DNA of 64,000 nt. Origin: Geomonas azotofigens. Its GTDB lineage: Bacteria; Desulfobacterota; Desulfuromonadia; Geobacterales; Geobacteraceae. Positions 10,573 to 19,058 of the stretch are shown piece after piece. The DNA lies in the NCBI RefSeq assembly GCF_018919395.1, contig NZ_JAHLME010000004.1, forward strand, positions 248,001 to 312,000, given 5' to 3'. Under the pieces are notes generated by a model, which saw nothing but the letters and a program-made list of their open reading frames with translations, did not search any database and was not told the origin of the DNA. Positions within the stretch are counted from its first letter, which is position 1; every line of letters begins with the position of its first letter. The position numbers were made by a program, and so were the translations under genes.

Positions 10573-11217
10573 ATGAAGTTTTTTATCGACACAGCGGACG
10601 TTAAAGAGATTCGGGAGGCCAACGAACTGGGACTGGTGGACGGCGTCACCACCAACCCCTCCCTGATCGCCAAGAGCGGCCGGCGTTTTGAGGAAGTGAT
10701 CAAGGAGATCACCGAGATCGTGGACGGTCCGATCTCCGCGGAGGTCATCTCGCTCGAGCACGACGGCATGATCGCCGAGGCGGCCGAACTGGCCAAGATC
10801 CACCCCAACATCGTCATCAAGCTCCCGATGACCCCGGAAGGGCTCAAGGCGACCAAGACCCTGCACAAGCAGGGGATCAAGACCAACGTCACGCTGATCT
10901 TCACCCCGATGCAGGCCCTGCTCGCCGCCAAGGCCGGCGCCACCTACGTCTCCCCGTTCGTCGGCCGCCTGGACGACATCTCCCAGGACGGCATGGGGAT
11001 CATCGAAGAGATCAGGACCATCTTCGACAACTACGGCATGGACGCCCAGATCATCGTGGCCAGCATCAGGAACCCGGTGCACGTGCTCAACTCGGCACTG
11101 ATCGGCGCCGACGTCTGCACCATCCCCTACTCGGTCATGCTGCAGCTCGCCAAGCATCCGCTCACCGATGCCGGCATCAAGAAGTTCCTGGAAGACTGGG
11201 AGAAGGTTCCCAAGTAG
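10573..11217 (+). CDS. tal: Transaldolase, small TalC/fructose-6-phosphate aldolase type
   Basis: 214 residues, the length of the short FSA/TalC subfamily rather than the ~320-residue TalB. It starts [20 protein letters not shown] and [13 protein letters not shown]; the Schiff-base lysine lies in [12 protein letters not shown]; later motifs include [31 protein letters not shown]. It links the pentose phosphate pathway to glycolysis in the cytoplasm. CCGGAGGAAAG precedes the ATG. It ends the folK operon before the terminator at 11273. Transaldolase versus F6P aldolase activity cannot be settled from sequence. Confidence 0.93.
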   Translation: MKFFIDTADVKEIREANELGLVDGVTTNPSLIAKSGRRFEEVIKEITEIVDGPISAEVISLEHDGMIAEAAELAKIHPNIVIKLPMTPEGLKATKTLHKQGIKTNVTLIFTPMQALLAAKAGATYVSPFVGRLDDISQDGMGIIEEIRTIFDNYGMDAQIIVASIRNPVHVLNSALIGADVCTIPYSVMLQLAKHPLTDAGIKKFLEDWEKVPK

Positions 11218-11272
11218 ACCGCGGCGCGGGAGGCTCTCTCCCCGCGCAGTTCGGGTAACAAAGGCGTTACTG

Positions 11273-11302
11273 AGGGCGGGTCCTGGACCCGCCCTTGCTT
11301 TA
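11273..11302 (+). terminator. Intrinsic terminator after the transaldolase gene
   Basis: AGGGCGGGT and ACCCGCCCT pair around CCTGG and are followed by TGCTTTATT. It lies between the convergent transaldolase and DedA genes. Confidence 0.8.
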
Positions 11303-11312
11303 TTGGTGGGGG

Positions 11313-11924
11313 TTATTCGACGGGGTCCGCGTTCTTGCCGCGCTGCAGGCGGACGTAGACGGCGATGATCACCGCGCTGACGGCGAGGACGCCGATGACC
11401 GCCTGGTGCGAGTAGCGCATGATCAGCTCCTGGTTGGAGCCGATGAAGTAGCCGATGAAGGTGAGCACGGTGACCCAGATGCCGGCGCCAAGCAACGTGT
11501 AGAGCGAGAACTTGACGTGGTTCATGCCGGCCAGGCCGGCCGGGAGCGAGATCAGGTGGCGCACCACCGGCAGGAGCCTCCCGATGAAGGTCGAGATCTC
11601 GCCGTGGTCCTTGAAGAAGCGCTCCACCTTGGCGAATTTCTCCTCGGTGATGAAGACGTATTTGCCGTATTTGAGGACCAGCGGGCGGCCCAGGTAGTGC
11701 GCCGCGAAGTAGTTGGCGTAGGCGCCGATCAGGCTCCCCACGGTGCCGCAGACGATGGCCACGACCATGCTCATCTGCCCCTGCTGGGCCAGGTACCCGG
11801 CCGGCGGCATCACCAGCTCGCTGGGAATGGGGAAGACGGAACTCTCCAGGGCCATCAGGAGAAAGATCCCGGGGTACCCCAACGCTCCTATGGTTTCGAC
11901 CAGCCACTGTACCGCTGCATGCAT
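11313..11924 (-). CDS. DedA family membrane protein (VTT domain)
   Basis: A 203-residue inner-membrane protein with four to five hydrophobic segments. Family marks: LMALESSVFPIPSELVMPPAGYLA near the N-terminus and the basic loop FFKDHGEISTFIGRLLPVVRHLISLPAGLAGM. DedA proteins act in envelope homeostasis, with lipid scramblase-like or polyprenyl-phosphate recycling roles shown for some members. GGAGA precedes the ATG. Divergent from the pyrophosphatase gene. Confidence 0.92.
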   Translation of the reverse strand: MHAAVQWLVETIGALGYPGIFLLMALESSVFPIPSELVMPPAGYLAQQGQMSMVVAIVCGTVGSLIGAYANYFAAHYLGRPLVLKYGKYVFITEEKFAKVERFFKDHGEISTFIGRLLPVVRHLISLPAGLAGMNHVKFSLYTLLGAGIWVTVLTFIGYFIGSNQELIMRYSHQAVIGVLAVSAVIIAVYVRLQRGKNADPVE

Positions 11925-12068
11925 GCCTTACTCTCCTTTATCGCTTTCTTTGCCGGCGCCATTCTATACGGCGCGCGCCAAAAAAACGACTAATTTAATT
12001 TTTTTCCGTCTCGCGCTGAGGCGTCAGGGGTGAGCCCCGGGCCGCGCGGGACGCGCATGAAAGGAACC

Positions 12069-13715
12069 ATGGACAAACAGATTTTCGTTATCGGCCACAG
12101 AAACCCGGACACCGACTCGATCGCCTCGGCTCTCGCCTACGCCCACCTGAAGCGGGCGCTGGGAGACGAGCGGGTCACTGCCGCCATGGCCGGCAACTTG
12201 AACCCCCAGACCACCTGGCTCTTGGGACGGCTCGGCATCGAGGCGCCCTTGTACCTGGCCGACGTGCACCCCAAGGTGCGCGACGTGATCCACCGCACCC
12301 CGGTCACCGTCGCCGCGGACGCGCCGCTTTTGACCGCGCTGGAACAGTTCCACCACAACTCGATCAGGGTGCTCCCCGTGCTCGACGCCGCCGGCGTTCC
12401 CAAAGGGGTCATTCCGCTGAGAAAGATCGCCGAACGCTCGCTGGTGACCGGCGCCGACTCGCTGCGCCTGGTCTCCGCCTCGCTCGCCTCCTTGGCCGCC
12501 TGCCTCTCCGGGAGCTTTCTCTCCGGCAGCGCCGATACCGCCGTGGAAAGCCTGCACCTCTTCGTCGGGGCCATGGCCGAGGAATCGTTCGTGGACCGCA
12601 TCTCCGGTTTCGATCCCGCGACGCTGGTGGTGGTGACCGGCGATCGCACCTCGATCCAGACGGCCTCCATCGAGCGCGGCGTGCGCCTCTTGGTGGTTAC
12701 CGGCGGGCTGCCCGTGGCCGGGGACGTGGTGCGCCTGGCGCAGGCTCGCGGGGTCGCGCTCCTCTCCACGCCGCTGGACACCGCCGCCACCGTTTCCCGC
12801 TCCCGCCTGGCCGCTCCGGCGCTGGAGCTGGCCGTCCCGAACTTCGAGAGCGTCTCGGTGGGGGAGCCGCTGGGACGGCTGCGGGACAAGCTCCTGCACT
12901 CGGGAGAGAGCGCGGTGCTGGCGCTCGAGGAGGACGGCACCCTGGCGGGCGTCGCCACCAAGTCCTCGCTGTTCGCGCCGCTCCCCTATGCCTTGATCCT
13001 CGTGGATCACAACGAGCTTTCCCAGTCGGTGCCGGGCGCCGAGGACCTGGAGATCCTCGAGGTGATCGACCACCACAAGCTGGGGAACCCTCCCACCAGC
13101 AACCCGATTCCCTTCATCACCGCGCCGGTCGGGAGCACCTGCACCATCGTCGCCTCGCTCTACGAGGATCACGAGGTGGAGCCCCCCGCGCAGATCGCGG
13201 CGCTCCTCTTGGCGGGGATACTCTCCGATACCGTGATCCTCAAGTCCCCGACCACCACGGCCAGGGACCGTGCCACCGTGGCGCGGCTGGCCGCCGTCGC
13301 GGGGGTGGACTGGGAGTCCTTCGGCGCAGAGATCTTCGCCGCATCGGGGGCGCTTTCCGGGTACGGCAGCCCCGAGCGGGTGGTCGGTTCCGACTTCAAG
13401 CTCTTCAGCCAGGGCGAGCTGACCTTCGGCGTGGGCCAGGTCGAGGTGTTCGGCTTCGGCGAGTTCAACGAGATGAAGGCCGAACTGCGCAAGGCCCTCG
13501 CGGCGCGGCGCGAGAAGGAGGGGCTGGAACTGGCCGGGCTCATGGTCACCGACATCTCCAGCGAGAGCACCATGTTCATGATGGAGGGAGGTCAGGCCTT
13601 CACCCGTTTCATGGGGTACCCGCAGCCCGAGCCGCACATCTTCGAGATGAAGGGCGTCATGTCGCGCAAGAAGCAGCTGGTGCCGCACATGATCAAGGTC
13701 CTGGGAGGTCGCTAG
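12069..13715 (+). CDS. Family II manganese-dependent inorganic pyrophosphatase with CBS and DRTGG regulatory domains
   Basis: 548 residues from the ATG at 12069 (AAAGGA at 12060). The DHH catalytic core is split: IGHRNPDTDSIASALAYAHL at the N-terminus and VDHNELSQ, EVIDHHKL, FITAPVGSTCTIVASLY, LAGILSDTVILKSPTTT after the insert. Residues about 60-280 hold CBS repeats (IHRTPVTVAADAPLLTALEQFHHNSIRVLPVLD) flanking a DRTGG-like domain. The C-terminal DHHA2 domain ends MSRKKQLVPHMIKVL. The family hydrolyses pyrophosphate; CBS domains make it adenine-nucleotide regulated. It abuts the next gene. Confidence 0.92.
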   Translation: MDKQIFVIGHRNPDTDSIASALAYAHLKRALGDERVTAAMAGNLNPQTTWLLGRLGIEAPLYLADVHPKVRDVIHRTPVTVAADAPLLTALEQFHHNSIRVLPVLDAAGVPKGVIPLRKIAERSLVTGADSLRLVSASLASLAACLSGSFLSGSADTAVESLHLFVGAMAEESFVDRISGFDPATLVVVTGDRTSIQTASIERGVRLLVVTGGLPVAGDVVRLAQARGVALLSTPLDTAATVSRSRLAAPALELAVPNFESVSVGEPLGRLRDKLLHSGESAVLALEEDGTLAGVATKSSLFAPLPYALILVDHNELSQSVPGAEDLEILEVIDHHKLGNPPTSNPIPFITAPVGSTCTIVASLYEDHEVEPPAQIAALLLAGILSDTVILKSPTTTARDRATVARLAAVAGVDWESFGAEIFAASGALSGYGSPERVVGSDFKLFSQGELTFGVGQVEVFGFGEFNEMKAELRKALAARREKEGLELAGLMVTDISSESTMFMMEGGQAFTRFMGYPQPEPHIFEMKGVMSRKKQLVPHMIKVLGGR

Positions 13716-15554
13716 ATGAAGAAGTTCCTGGATCGGATCGCGCACGGGGTGCTGATCGGCGACGGTGCCATCGGGACCATGCTCTACGCCAAGGGGGTGG
13801 CCCCGGAGGCGAACTTCGAGCACCTGAACCTGGTGCGCCCGGAGCTGGTGCTGGAGCTGCACCGCGAGTACCTCTCCGCCGGCGCGCAGGTCATCGAGAC
13901 CAACACCTTCGGCGCCAACTGCGCCAAGCTCTCCGCCATCGGCCTGGGCGCCAAGGTTGCCGAGATCAACCGCAAGGGCGCGCAACTCGCCAGGAGCGCC
14001 GCCGACGGGCAGGACGTGTTCGTGGCAGGCTCCATCGGGCCGCTCGGGCGCGGCAAGAGCGAACTGTCGCCCGAGCAGATAGCCGAGTGCTTCCGGGTGC
14101 AATCGGCCGCCTTGGCCGAGGGTGGCGTTGACCTCCTGATCCTGGAGACCTTCTCGGAGCTGGACGAGCTCCTGGCCGCGCTGGCGGCAGCCAAGGAGAC
14201 CGGGCTGCCGGTGGTGGCGAACCTTGCCTTTGGCGAGGGGGGGCGGCTGCCGGGAGGCACCTCCGCCGAGGGGGCCGCGCGTGCGCTCGCCGCCGCCGGT
14301 GCCGATGTCGTGGGTGCCAACTGCGGCGCCGGTCCGCTGGAACTGCTTGCCACCGTGAAGCGCATCGCCGCCGCCTGCTCCCTGCCGGTGGCCGCCTACC
14401 CCAACAGCGGCTTCCCAGAGTACATCGACGGTCGCTATATCTACCGCACCACCCCCGAATACTTCGCCGATCGCGCCGAAGAGCTGGTTGCCGCCGGCGC
14501 GACCCTGGTGGGCGGCTGTTGCGGCACCACCCCGGAGCACATCCGGGTCATGGCCGCCAGGCTGCAGGACGCCGTCAGCGTACCGGCTCCCCCCCGGCAG
14601 CCAGTGTCCGAAGCGGGACGTGAGGAACTTCCGGTTCGACCTCTGCCGCAACCCGCGGTCAGCTTCCTGGATCGTTGGGGGACAGAGCCCGTGATCACCG
14701 TGGAGCTCGATCCCCCCAAGGGGCTCGACTGCGCCAAGGTGCTGGCCGGGAGCCGCGCGCTCAAGGAGGCCGGCGCCCACGCCATCAACCTGGCCGAGAA
14801 CCCGCTGGCCCGCGTGCGCATGGGTAACCTGGCGCTCGCCTCGCTGATCCGCCGCGAGGCCGGCATCGAGGTGATCGCCCACGTCACCTGCCGCGACCGC
14901 AACCTGATCGGCATGCAGTCCGAGCTGATGGGGGCGAGCCTTTTGGGGGTAACTTCCATCCTGGCCGTCACCGGCGACCCGGCGAGCCTCGGCGACGAGG
15001 CGGGCGCGTCATCGGTCTTCGATCTCAACTCCTTCACGCTGATCAAGCTCCTGAGCGACCTGAACAGCGGGGTGAACGCCCTGGGCAACCCCATCGGATC
15101 CGGCACCGGTTTCACCATCGGCGCCGCCTTCAACCCGAACACCCAGAGCATGGAGGTGCAGGTCCGGCGGCTGGCGAAGAAGGTGGGGAACGGCGCCCGC
15201 TTCGCCCAGACCCAGCCCATCTACGACATCGCCCGTTTCCATGACATGATGGAGCAGACCGCGCACCTGGGCATCCCGGTTCTCCCCGGCGTGCTGCCGC
15301 TCGTTTCCGGCAGGAACGCCGAATTCCTGCACAACGAGGTCCCCGGCATCGTCATCCCGGATGAGATAAGGAAGCGCATGGCAGGCAAGAGCGGCGACGA
15401 AGGTGTCGCCGAAGGTCTCGCTATCGCCAAGGAATTCATCGATGCCGCCAGTACCCGGGCCGGTGGTTTCTACATCATGCCGCCCTTTGGCAAATACGAG
15501 ATCGCGGTAGAGCTGGTGCGTTACATCAAGGATCGGCGCACGCCGCGCCCATAG
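13716..15554 (+). CDS. Bifunctional homocysteine S-methyltransferase / methylenetetrahydrofolate reductase
   Basis: 612 residues in two modules. The N-terminal homocysteine methyltransferase barrel (1-290) carries the zinc ligands Cys69 (NTFGANC) and Cys268-Cys269 (VGGCCGTTPEHI). The C-terminal flavin TIM barrel of MTHFR (about 325-612) has VELDPPKGLDCAKVL, CRDRNLIGMQSELMGA, LAVTGDPA, and RFAQTQPIYDI. Such fusions (YitJ type) make 5-methyl-THF and transfer its methyl group or act on S-methylmethionine. GGGAGGT overlaps the previous stop. Methyl donor preference is not visible in sequence. Confidence 0.93.
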   Translation: MKKFLDRIAHGVLIGDGAIGTMLYAKGVAPEANFEHLNLVRPELVLELHREYLSAGAQVIETNTFGANCAKLSAIGLGAKVAEINRKGAQLARSAADGQDVFVAGSIGPLGRGKSELSPEQIAECFRVQSAALAEGGVDLLILETFSELDELLAALAAAKETGLPVVANLAFGEGGRLPGGTSAEGAARALAAAGADVVGANCGAGPLELLATVKRIAAACSLPVAAYPNSGFPEYIDGRYIYRTTPEYFADRAEELVAAGATLVGGCCGTTPEHIRVMAARLQDAVSVPAPPRQPVSEAGREELPVRPLPQPAVSFLDRWGTEPVITVELDPPKGLDCAKVLAGSRALKEAGAHAINLAENPLARVRMGNLALASLIRREAGIEVIAHVTCRDRNLIGMQSELMGASLLGVTSILAVTGDPASLGDEAGASSVFDLNSFTLIKLLSDLNSGVNALGNPIGSGTGFTIGAAFNPNTQSMEVQVRRLAKKVGNGARFAQTQPIYDIARFHDMMEQTAHLGIPVLPGVLPLVSGRNAEFLHNEVPGIVIPDEIRKRMAGKSGDEGVAEGLAIAKEFIDAASTRAGGFYIMPPFGKYEIAVELVRYIKDRRTPRP

Positions 15555-15582
15555 TTCCCATAATTCCCATAATCAAAGCTTT

Positions 15583-15596
15583 TTGACCTGTATCAA
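15583..15596 (+). promoter_or_regulatory. FNR/CRP-family-like operator
   Basis: TTGACCTGTATCAA matches the Fnr-type palindrome TTGAT-N4-ATCAA at 9 of 10 fixed positions. It lies 27 bases before the start of the siroheme reductase-like gene. A Crp/Fnr-family regulator (such as HcpR or Fnr) is the likely ligand. Prediction only. Confidence 0.5.
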
Positions 15597-15622
15597 TTTC
15601 AATGGAGACAAAGGAGCAGAAG

Positions 15623-16309
15623 ATGAACACCAAGGACATCCTGGAAAAAGGCGCCATCCTGCAGCGTGACCGCGAGACCTACGCCATCGCCCCGCACATC
15701 CCGGGCGGCTTCACGGACACCGCCACCCTGAGAAAGATCTGCGACGTGGCCGACAAGTACAGCCTGGAAGTGAAGCTGACCTCGGCCCAGCGCATCGCCA
15801 TGTTCGGCGTCAAGGAAGAGGATATCGACGCGGTCTGGGCCGATCTCGCCCAGACCCCCGGCGCGGCCATCGGCCTGTGCGTCAGGAGCATCAAGATCTG
15901 CCCGGGCACCCAGTGGTGCAAGCGGGCGGTGCTCGATTCCGCGTCGCTCGGGCTCAAGCTGGACAAGATCTACCACGCCATGGAACTCCCCAACAAGATG
16001 AAGATGGGCGTTTCTGGCTGCCTCCTCGCCTGCTCCGAATCCGGCGTCAAGGACATCGGCATCGTCGGCCACAACAAGGGGTGGCGCATCCTGGTGGGGG
16101 GCAACTCCGGCCCCAGGCCCCGCCTGGCAGAGCTGTTGGTGGACAACATCCAGACCGAGGAAGAGGTGCTGGAGATCGTGGCCAAGGTGGTGGAAGTCTA
16201 CAAGAACGACCCGCAGCAGGGACGTCTGGGCAGGCTGATCGAGGAGAAGGGGATCGAAGCGTTCAGGGCAGCCGTGCTCGGCACCCAGGACGCCGCGGTC
16301 GGGAAGTGA
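15623..16309 (+). CDS. Small sulfite/nitrite reductase-like siroheme [4Fe-4S] protein
   Basis: About 228 residues, starting at the second ATG (15623) because AAAGGAG lies 6 bases upstream. It has one ferredoxin-like half domain (PHIPGGFTDTATLRKICDVADKY, LTSAQRIAMFGV) and the siroheme/4Fe-4S half with CPGTQWC and GCLLAC, that is C-x5-C...C-x3-C. This is the monomeric low-spin, assimilatory-type architecture known from sulfate reducers, far shorter than CysI or NirA. A partner reductase is not adjacent. Substrate may be sulfite, nitrite or another; the upstream Fnr-like site suggests an anaerobic or nitrosative cue. Confidence 0.85.
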   Translation: MNTKDILEKGAILQRDRETYAIAPHIPGGFTDTATLRKICDVADKYSLEVKLTSAQRIAMFGVKEEDIDAVWADLAQTPGAAIGLCVRSIKICPGTQWCKRAVLDSASLGLKLDKIYHAMELPNKMKMGVSGCLLACSESGVKDIGIVGHNKGWRILVGGNSGPRPRLAELLVDNIQTEEEVLEIVAKVVEVYKNDPQQGRLGRLIEEKGIEAFRAAVLGTQDAAVGK

Positions 16310-16359
16310 TATGAACGCGGTATTTTTGAATGAAACAGGACTGCGCGCGGGAGGTACCC

Positions 16360-17127
16360 GTGGCGCTTATTGAGGACGCGCTCTTCACGCGCATCAAGAA
16401 CCGGGTCGGCAGGGCCATCCACGACTTCGACCTGATCTCGGAGGGGGACCGCATCGCCGTCGCGGTCTCGGGGGGCAAGGACTCCTACTCCATGCTGCAC
16501 ATGCTGGACACGCTGCGCCGGCGCGCCCCGATCCGTTACGAACTGGTCGCCATCAACATCGACTCCGGCTACCGCGGCTACCGCGCCGATATCATCGAGG
16601 AGCACCTGAAGGAGCACGGCTTCACCTATCACATGGAGAAGACCGAGCACTACGACATCATCTCGGAGAAGCGGCGCCCCAACTCCTCCTACTGCTCCAT
16701 CTGCGCAAGGCTCAAACGCGGCACGCTCTACACCCTGGCCCAGCAGATGGGGTGCAACAAGCTGGCCCTTGGTCACCACATGGACGACTTCATCGAGACG
16801 CTGCTTTTGAACCAGTTCTTCGTCGGCTCTCTGAAAGCGATGGCCCCGAGCATGCTGGCCGACAACGGCGTCACCACGGTGATCAGGCCCCTGGTCTACG
16901 TCCCGGAGAAGGAGATTATCCCGTTCTCCCGCAACAACCGCTTCCCCGTGGTCTGCTGCTGTTGTCCGGTCTGCGGCACGGCGGACTTGCAGCGCAAGAA
17001 GATGAAGGAGTTGTTGGAGACCTTGGAGCGGGACAACCCCCTGGTGAAGAAGAGCCTTTTGAAGGCCTTGTCCAACGTCCACCCGCGCCACTTGCTGGAC
17101 AAGGGCTTGACCAGGATACCTTCCTGA
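16360..17127 (+). CDS. ttcA: tRNA 2-thiocytidine biosynthesis protein TtcA-like ATPase
   Basis: 255 residues from GTG 16360, preferred over the upstream ATG at 16330 because GGGAGGT lies at 16349. PP-loop motif AVAVSGGKDSYSML, then VAINIDSGYRG, SSYCSICARLKRG and LALGHHMDDFIETLLLN. Two CxxC motifs (YCSIC and CCPVC) fit the [4Fe-4S] cluster ligands of the TtcA/TtuA group. It thiolates a tRNA base using ATP. TtcA (C32) against another position cannot be resolved. A minus-strand frame with a good ribosome site overlaps its 3' end. Confidence 0.9.
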   Translation: MALIEDALFTRIKNRVGRAIHDFDLISEGDRIAVAVSGGKDSYSMLHMLDTLRRRAPIRYELVAINIDSGYRGYRADIIEEHLKEHGFTYHMEKTEHYDIISEKRRPNSSYCSICARLKRGTLYTLAQQMGCNKLALGHHMDDFIETLLLNQFFVGSLKAMAPSMLADNGVTTVIRPLVYVPEKEIIPFSRNNRFPVVCCCCPVCGTADLQRKKMKELLETLERDNPLVKKSLLKALSNVHPRHLLDKGLTRIPS

Positions 17128-17210
17128 CGCAGATCGGCGATGATGTCCTTCACCGTCAGGTGTCCGCAGTAGACGACGATTCCCACAGCTCCTATGACCA
17201 TCGGTTCCAT
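16896..17210 (-). CDS. Hypothetical protein, antisense to the end of ttcA
   Basis: An ATG at 17210 lies 5 bases after a perfect GGAGGT, stronger than many real starts here. The first 28 codons, outside ttcA, read like protein (MEPMVIGAVGIVVYCGHLTV, then KDIIADLRQEGI). The remaining 76 codons run antisense to ttcA and look less natural, so this may be a remnant whose true 3' end has been lost, or a short N-terminal gene fragment. I do not recognise the family. Confidence 0.3.
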   Translation of the reverse strand: MEPMVIGAVGIVVYCGHLTVKDIIADLRQEGILVKPLSSKWRGWTLDKAFKRLFFTRGLSRSKVSNNSFIFLRCKSAVPQTGQQQQTTGKRLLRENGIISFSGT

Positions 17211-17304
17211 ATGCTACCTCCGCTTTCCTTGATGATACGACGGTAGCATGTGGTCGCGACAAAATAAGTCGCAACATATACGCAAGGCGAAACAGGTGAG
17301 GTTC

Positions 17305-18297
17305 ATGGCGGAAAAAAAAGTGCAGCAGGTCAGGATGGCAGTACAGTGGGGCTTTCTTCTTTTCTCTCTCTACCTGGGAGTGACCTTCTACCGCTTCGTG
17401 CTCCATTTCAGAAGCGGCGGCGCCACCCCGTTCGTGGCGCGTCCCGACGGTGTGGAGGCGTTTCTCCCCATTTCCGGTCTGGTGAGTCTCAAGGGGTGGA
17501 TGACCCTCGGGAGCATCAATGACGTGCACCCGGCGGCGCTGGTGGTGCTCCTGACCGTGATCGCCGTGTCGCTGTTGTTGAAGCGTTCCTTCTGCTCCTG
17601 GGTCTGCCCCGTGTCCACCATCACCGAGGTGTGCTGGAAGGTGGGGACCAAGCTGTTCGGCAAGAACTTCAAGGTCTGGCTCTGGCTGGACTGGCTGCTG
17701 CGTCCCATCAAGTACCTGCTGCTCGCCTTCTTCCTGTTCTCGATCCTGGTGATCATGGCGCCCGACAGCGTCGCCTCCTTCATCACCGGCGACTACAACA
17801 AGATGGCCGACGTGAAGATGCTCGACTTCTTCGTGAACCTGTCCGGTACGCCGCTCGTGGTGATCGGCGTGTTGCTGGCCCTTTCGTTTCTGTTCAAGAA
17901 CCCGTTCTGTCGTTTCCTCTGCCCGTACGGTGCGCTGCTCGGCCTGGTGTCGCGCCTGTCACCGGTCAAGGTGCAGCGCAACCAGAGCGCCTGCATCAAC
18001 TGCGGCGGCTGCACCAAGGCCTGCCCCTCCTACATCGACGTCATGCACCAGGAGAGGGTCTGCTCCGAGGAGTGTGTCGGCTGCCTGCGCTGCGTGAGCG
18101 CCTGCCCGAAACCCGAGGCGCTGCAGATGAAGGCGAAGAACGGCAAGGTGATACCGGGCATGGTCTACGCCGCCCTGGTAGTGGCAGTGTTCATCGGCGG
18201 CACCCTCATCGGCCGGGCCACCGGCCACTGGCACAGTTCGATCACGAAAAGCGACTACCAGCGTCTCATCACCGCGCCGCCGGTGGACCACCCGTAA
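17305..18297 (+). CDS. NapH/CcoG-like polytopic 4Fe-4S ferredoxin membrane protein
   Basis: 330 residues from ATG 17305 (GGTGAG upstream). Membrane helices at about 10-30, 70-90, 125-150, 175-195 and near 300. Two short FCSWVCPVSTITE and FCRFLCPYGALLG motifs (C-x3-CP), characteristic of NapH/NosR/RdxA-type proteins, sit between helices, followed by two cytoplasmic 4Fe-4S ferredoxin clusters (CINCGGCTKACPSY, CVGCLRCVSACPKP). These proteins pass electrons through or at the membrane, often to quinone-linked reductases or in cofactor maturation. No periplasmic reductase gene is adjacent, so the acceptor is unknown. Confidence 0.87.
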   Translation: MAEKKVQQVRMAVQWGFLLFSLYLGVTFYRFVLHFRSGGATPFVARPDGVEAFLPISGLVSLKGWMTLGSINDVHPAALVVLLTVIAVSLLLKRSFCSWVCPVSTITEVCWKVGTKLFGKNFKVWLWLDWLLRPIKYLLLAFFLFSILVIMAPDSVASFITGDYNKMADVKMLDFFVNLSGTPLVVIGVLLALSFLFKNPFCRFLCPYGALLGLVSRLSPVKVQRNQSACINCGGCTKACPSYIDVMHQERVCSEECVGCLRCVSACPKPEALQMKAKNGKVIPGMVYAALVVAVFIGGTLIGRATGHWHSSITKSDYQRLITAPPVDHP

Positions 18298-18346
18298 GGT
18301 AGATCCAAGAGAGAGCGGGAGCGTTCGCCCCCGCGGAGCACAAGGT

Positions 18347-18440
18347 ACCCTCCCCCGGAGGGGGAGGGACAGGGAGGGGGACGCGCAGCGGCTCTTACAG
18401 TCTTCCCCCCTCCCAACCTCCCCCCTCCAGGGGGAGGAGC
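18347..18440. repeat. Inverted pair of GC-rich dispersed repeats
   Basis: Arm one (18347-18381) runs CCTCCCCCGGAGGGGGAGGG onward to CAGGGAGGGGG. Arm two (18402-18440) is an inverted relative of the same unit. The pair sits in the 258-base gap between convergent genes, before the terminator, a REP/BIME-like placement. Confidence 0.75.
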
Positions 18441-18452
18441 TGGAACAACAAA

Positions 18453-18484
18453 AAGAGGGGACGGTATCTCTACCGTCCCCTCTT
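18453..18484. terminator. Bidirectional intrinsic terminator
   Basis: AAGAGGGGACGGTA and TACCGTCCCCTCTT form a perfect 14-bp stem with a TCTC loop between convergent genes (NapH-like plus, DksA-like minus). Confidence 0.85.
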
Positions 18485-18555
18485 GGTATTTCTAGCACCG
18501 GCCGGGTAAAAAAGGCTAATGCCCGATTAACCCGCCGCTGTTACTGTCTTGCCTG

Positions 18556-18975
18556 TTACCCTTCCTCTTCCTCGCCCAGCGCGATCTCGCGGTAGGCGCG
18601 GTCCTCTTCGAAGCGCTTGGTCTGTGCCTGCTGCTTCTCCAGGTCCGCCTTGCACTTGACGCAGTGGCGGGCAAAGGGGACGATCTTCAGCCTCCCGATG
18701 GGGATTTCTTCCTCGCACTCCTCGCAGATGCCGTACTCGCCTTCTTCCAGACGCAGTAAAGCCTCGTCGATATTGCGCAATTTCTCGCGCTCCCGGTCGC
18801 CCAGCAAAAGACCGAGTTCACGGTCGCGCTCGCTGGAAGCCTGGTCATAGATGTCGCCGCTCGGCTCGTTGATCGGTGCATCGGAACCGGACTTGACAGT
18901 CTTGTTAATCTCTTTAAGCGTCTCCTCTTTCATTTTGAGGAGCATCGCTTTCATTTCTTCGGGTTTTTCGGTCAT
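18556..18975 (-). CDS. DksA/TraR family zinc-finger protein
   Basis: 139 residues starting at ATG 18975; a longer frame to 19032 lacks a better start. A helical coiled-coil N-terminus (EMKAMLLKMKEETLKEINKT, DREREKLRNIDEALLRLEEG) leads to a zinc finger CEEC-x17-CVKC, the DksA C4 pattern. The family binds the RNA polymerase secondary channel and modulates initiation with ppGpp. It ends a probable lolA-yajQ-rimO-dksA transcript. Several DksA-like paralogues occur in related genomes, so I give no numbered symbol. Confidence 0.9.
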   Translation of the reverse strand: MTEKPEEMKAMLLKMKEETLKEINKTVKSGSDAPINEPSGDIYDQASSERDRELGLLLGDREREKLRNIDEALLRLEEGEYGICEECEEEIPIGRLKIVPFARHCVKCKADLEKQQAQTKRFEEDRAYREIALGEEEEG

Positions 18976-19058
18976 GTATAAACTATCTCCGTTTGAGTCA
19001 TTGTCCCGCAAAGCGACGCAATAATACAGCAATAGCGGTCGGTGTCAAGACTAAAAGC

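Noticed and set aside
12024-14882. 952-codon open frame on the minus strand
   Set aside because: It is antisense to the pyrophosphatase and HMT/MTHFR genes, both of which have full family motifs; long antisense frames are expected at this GC content.
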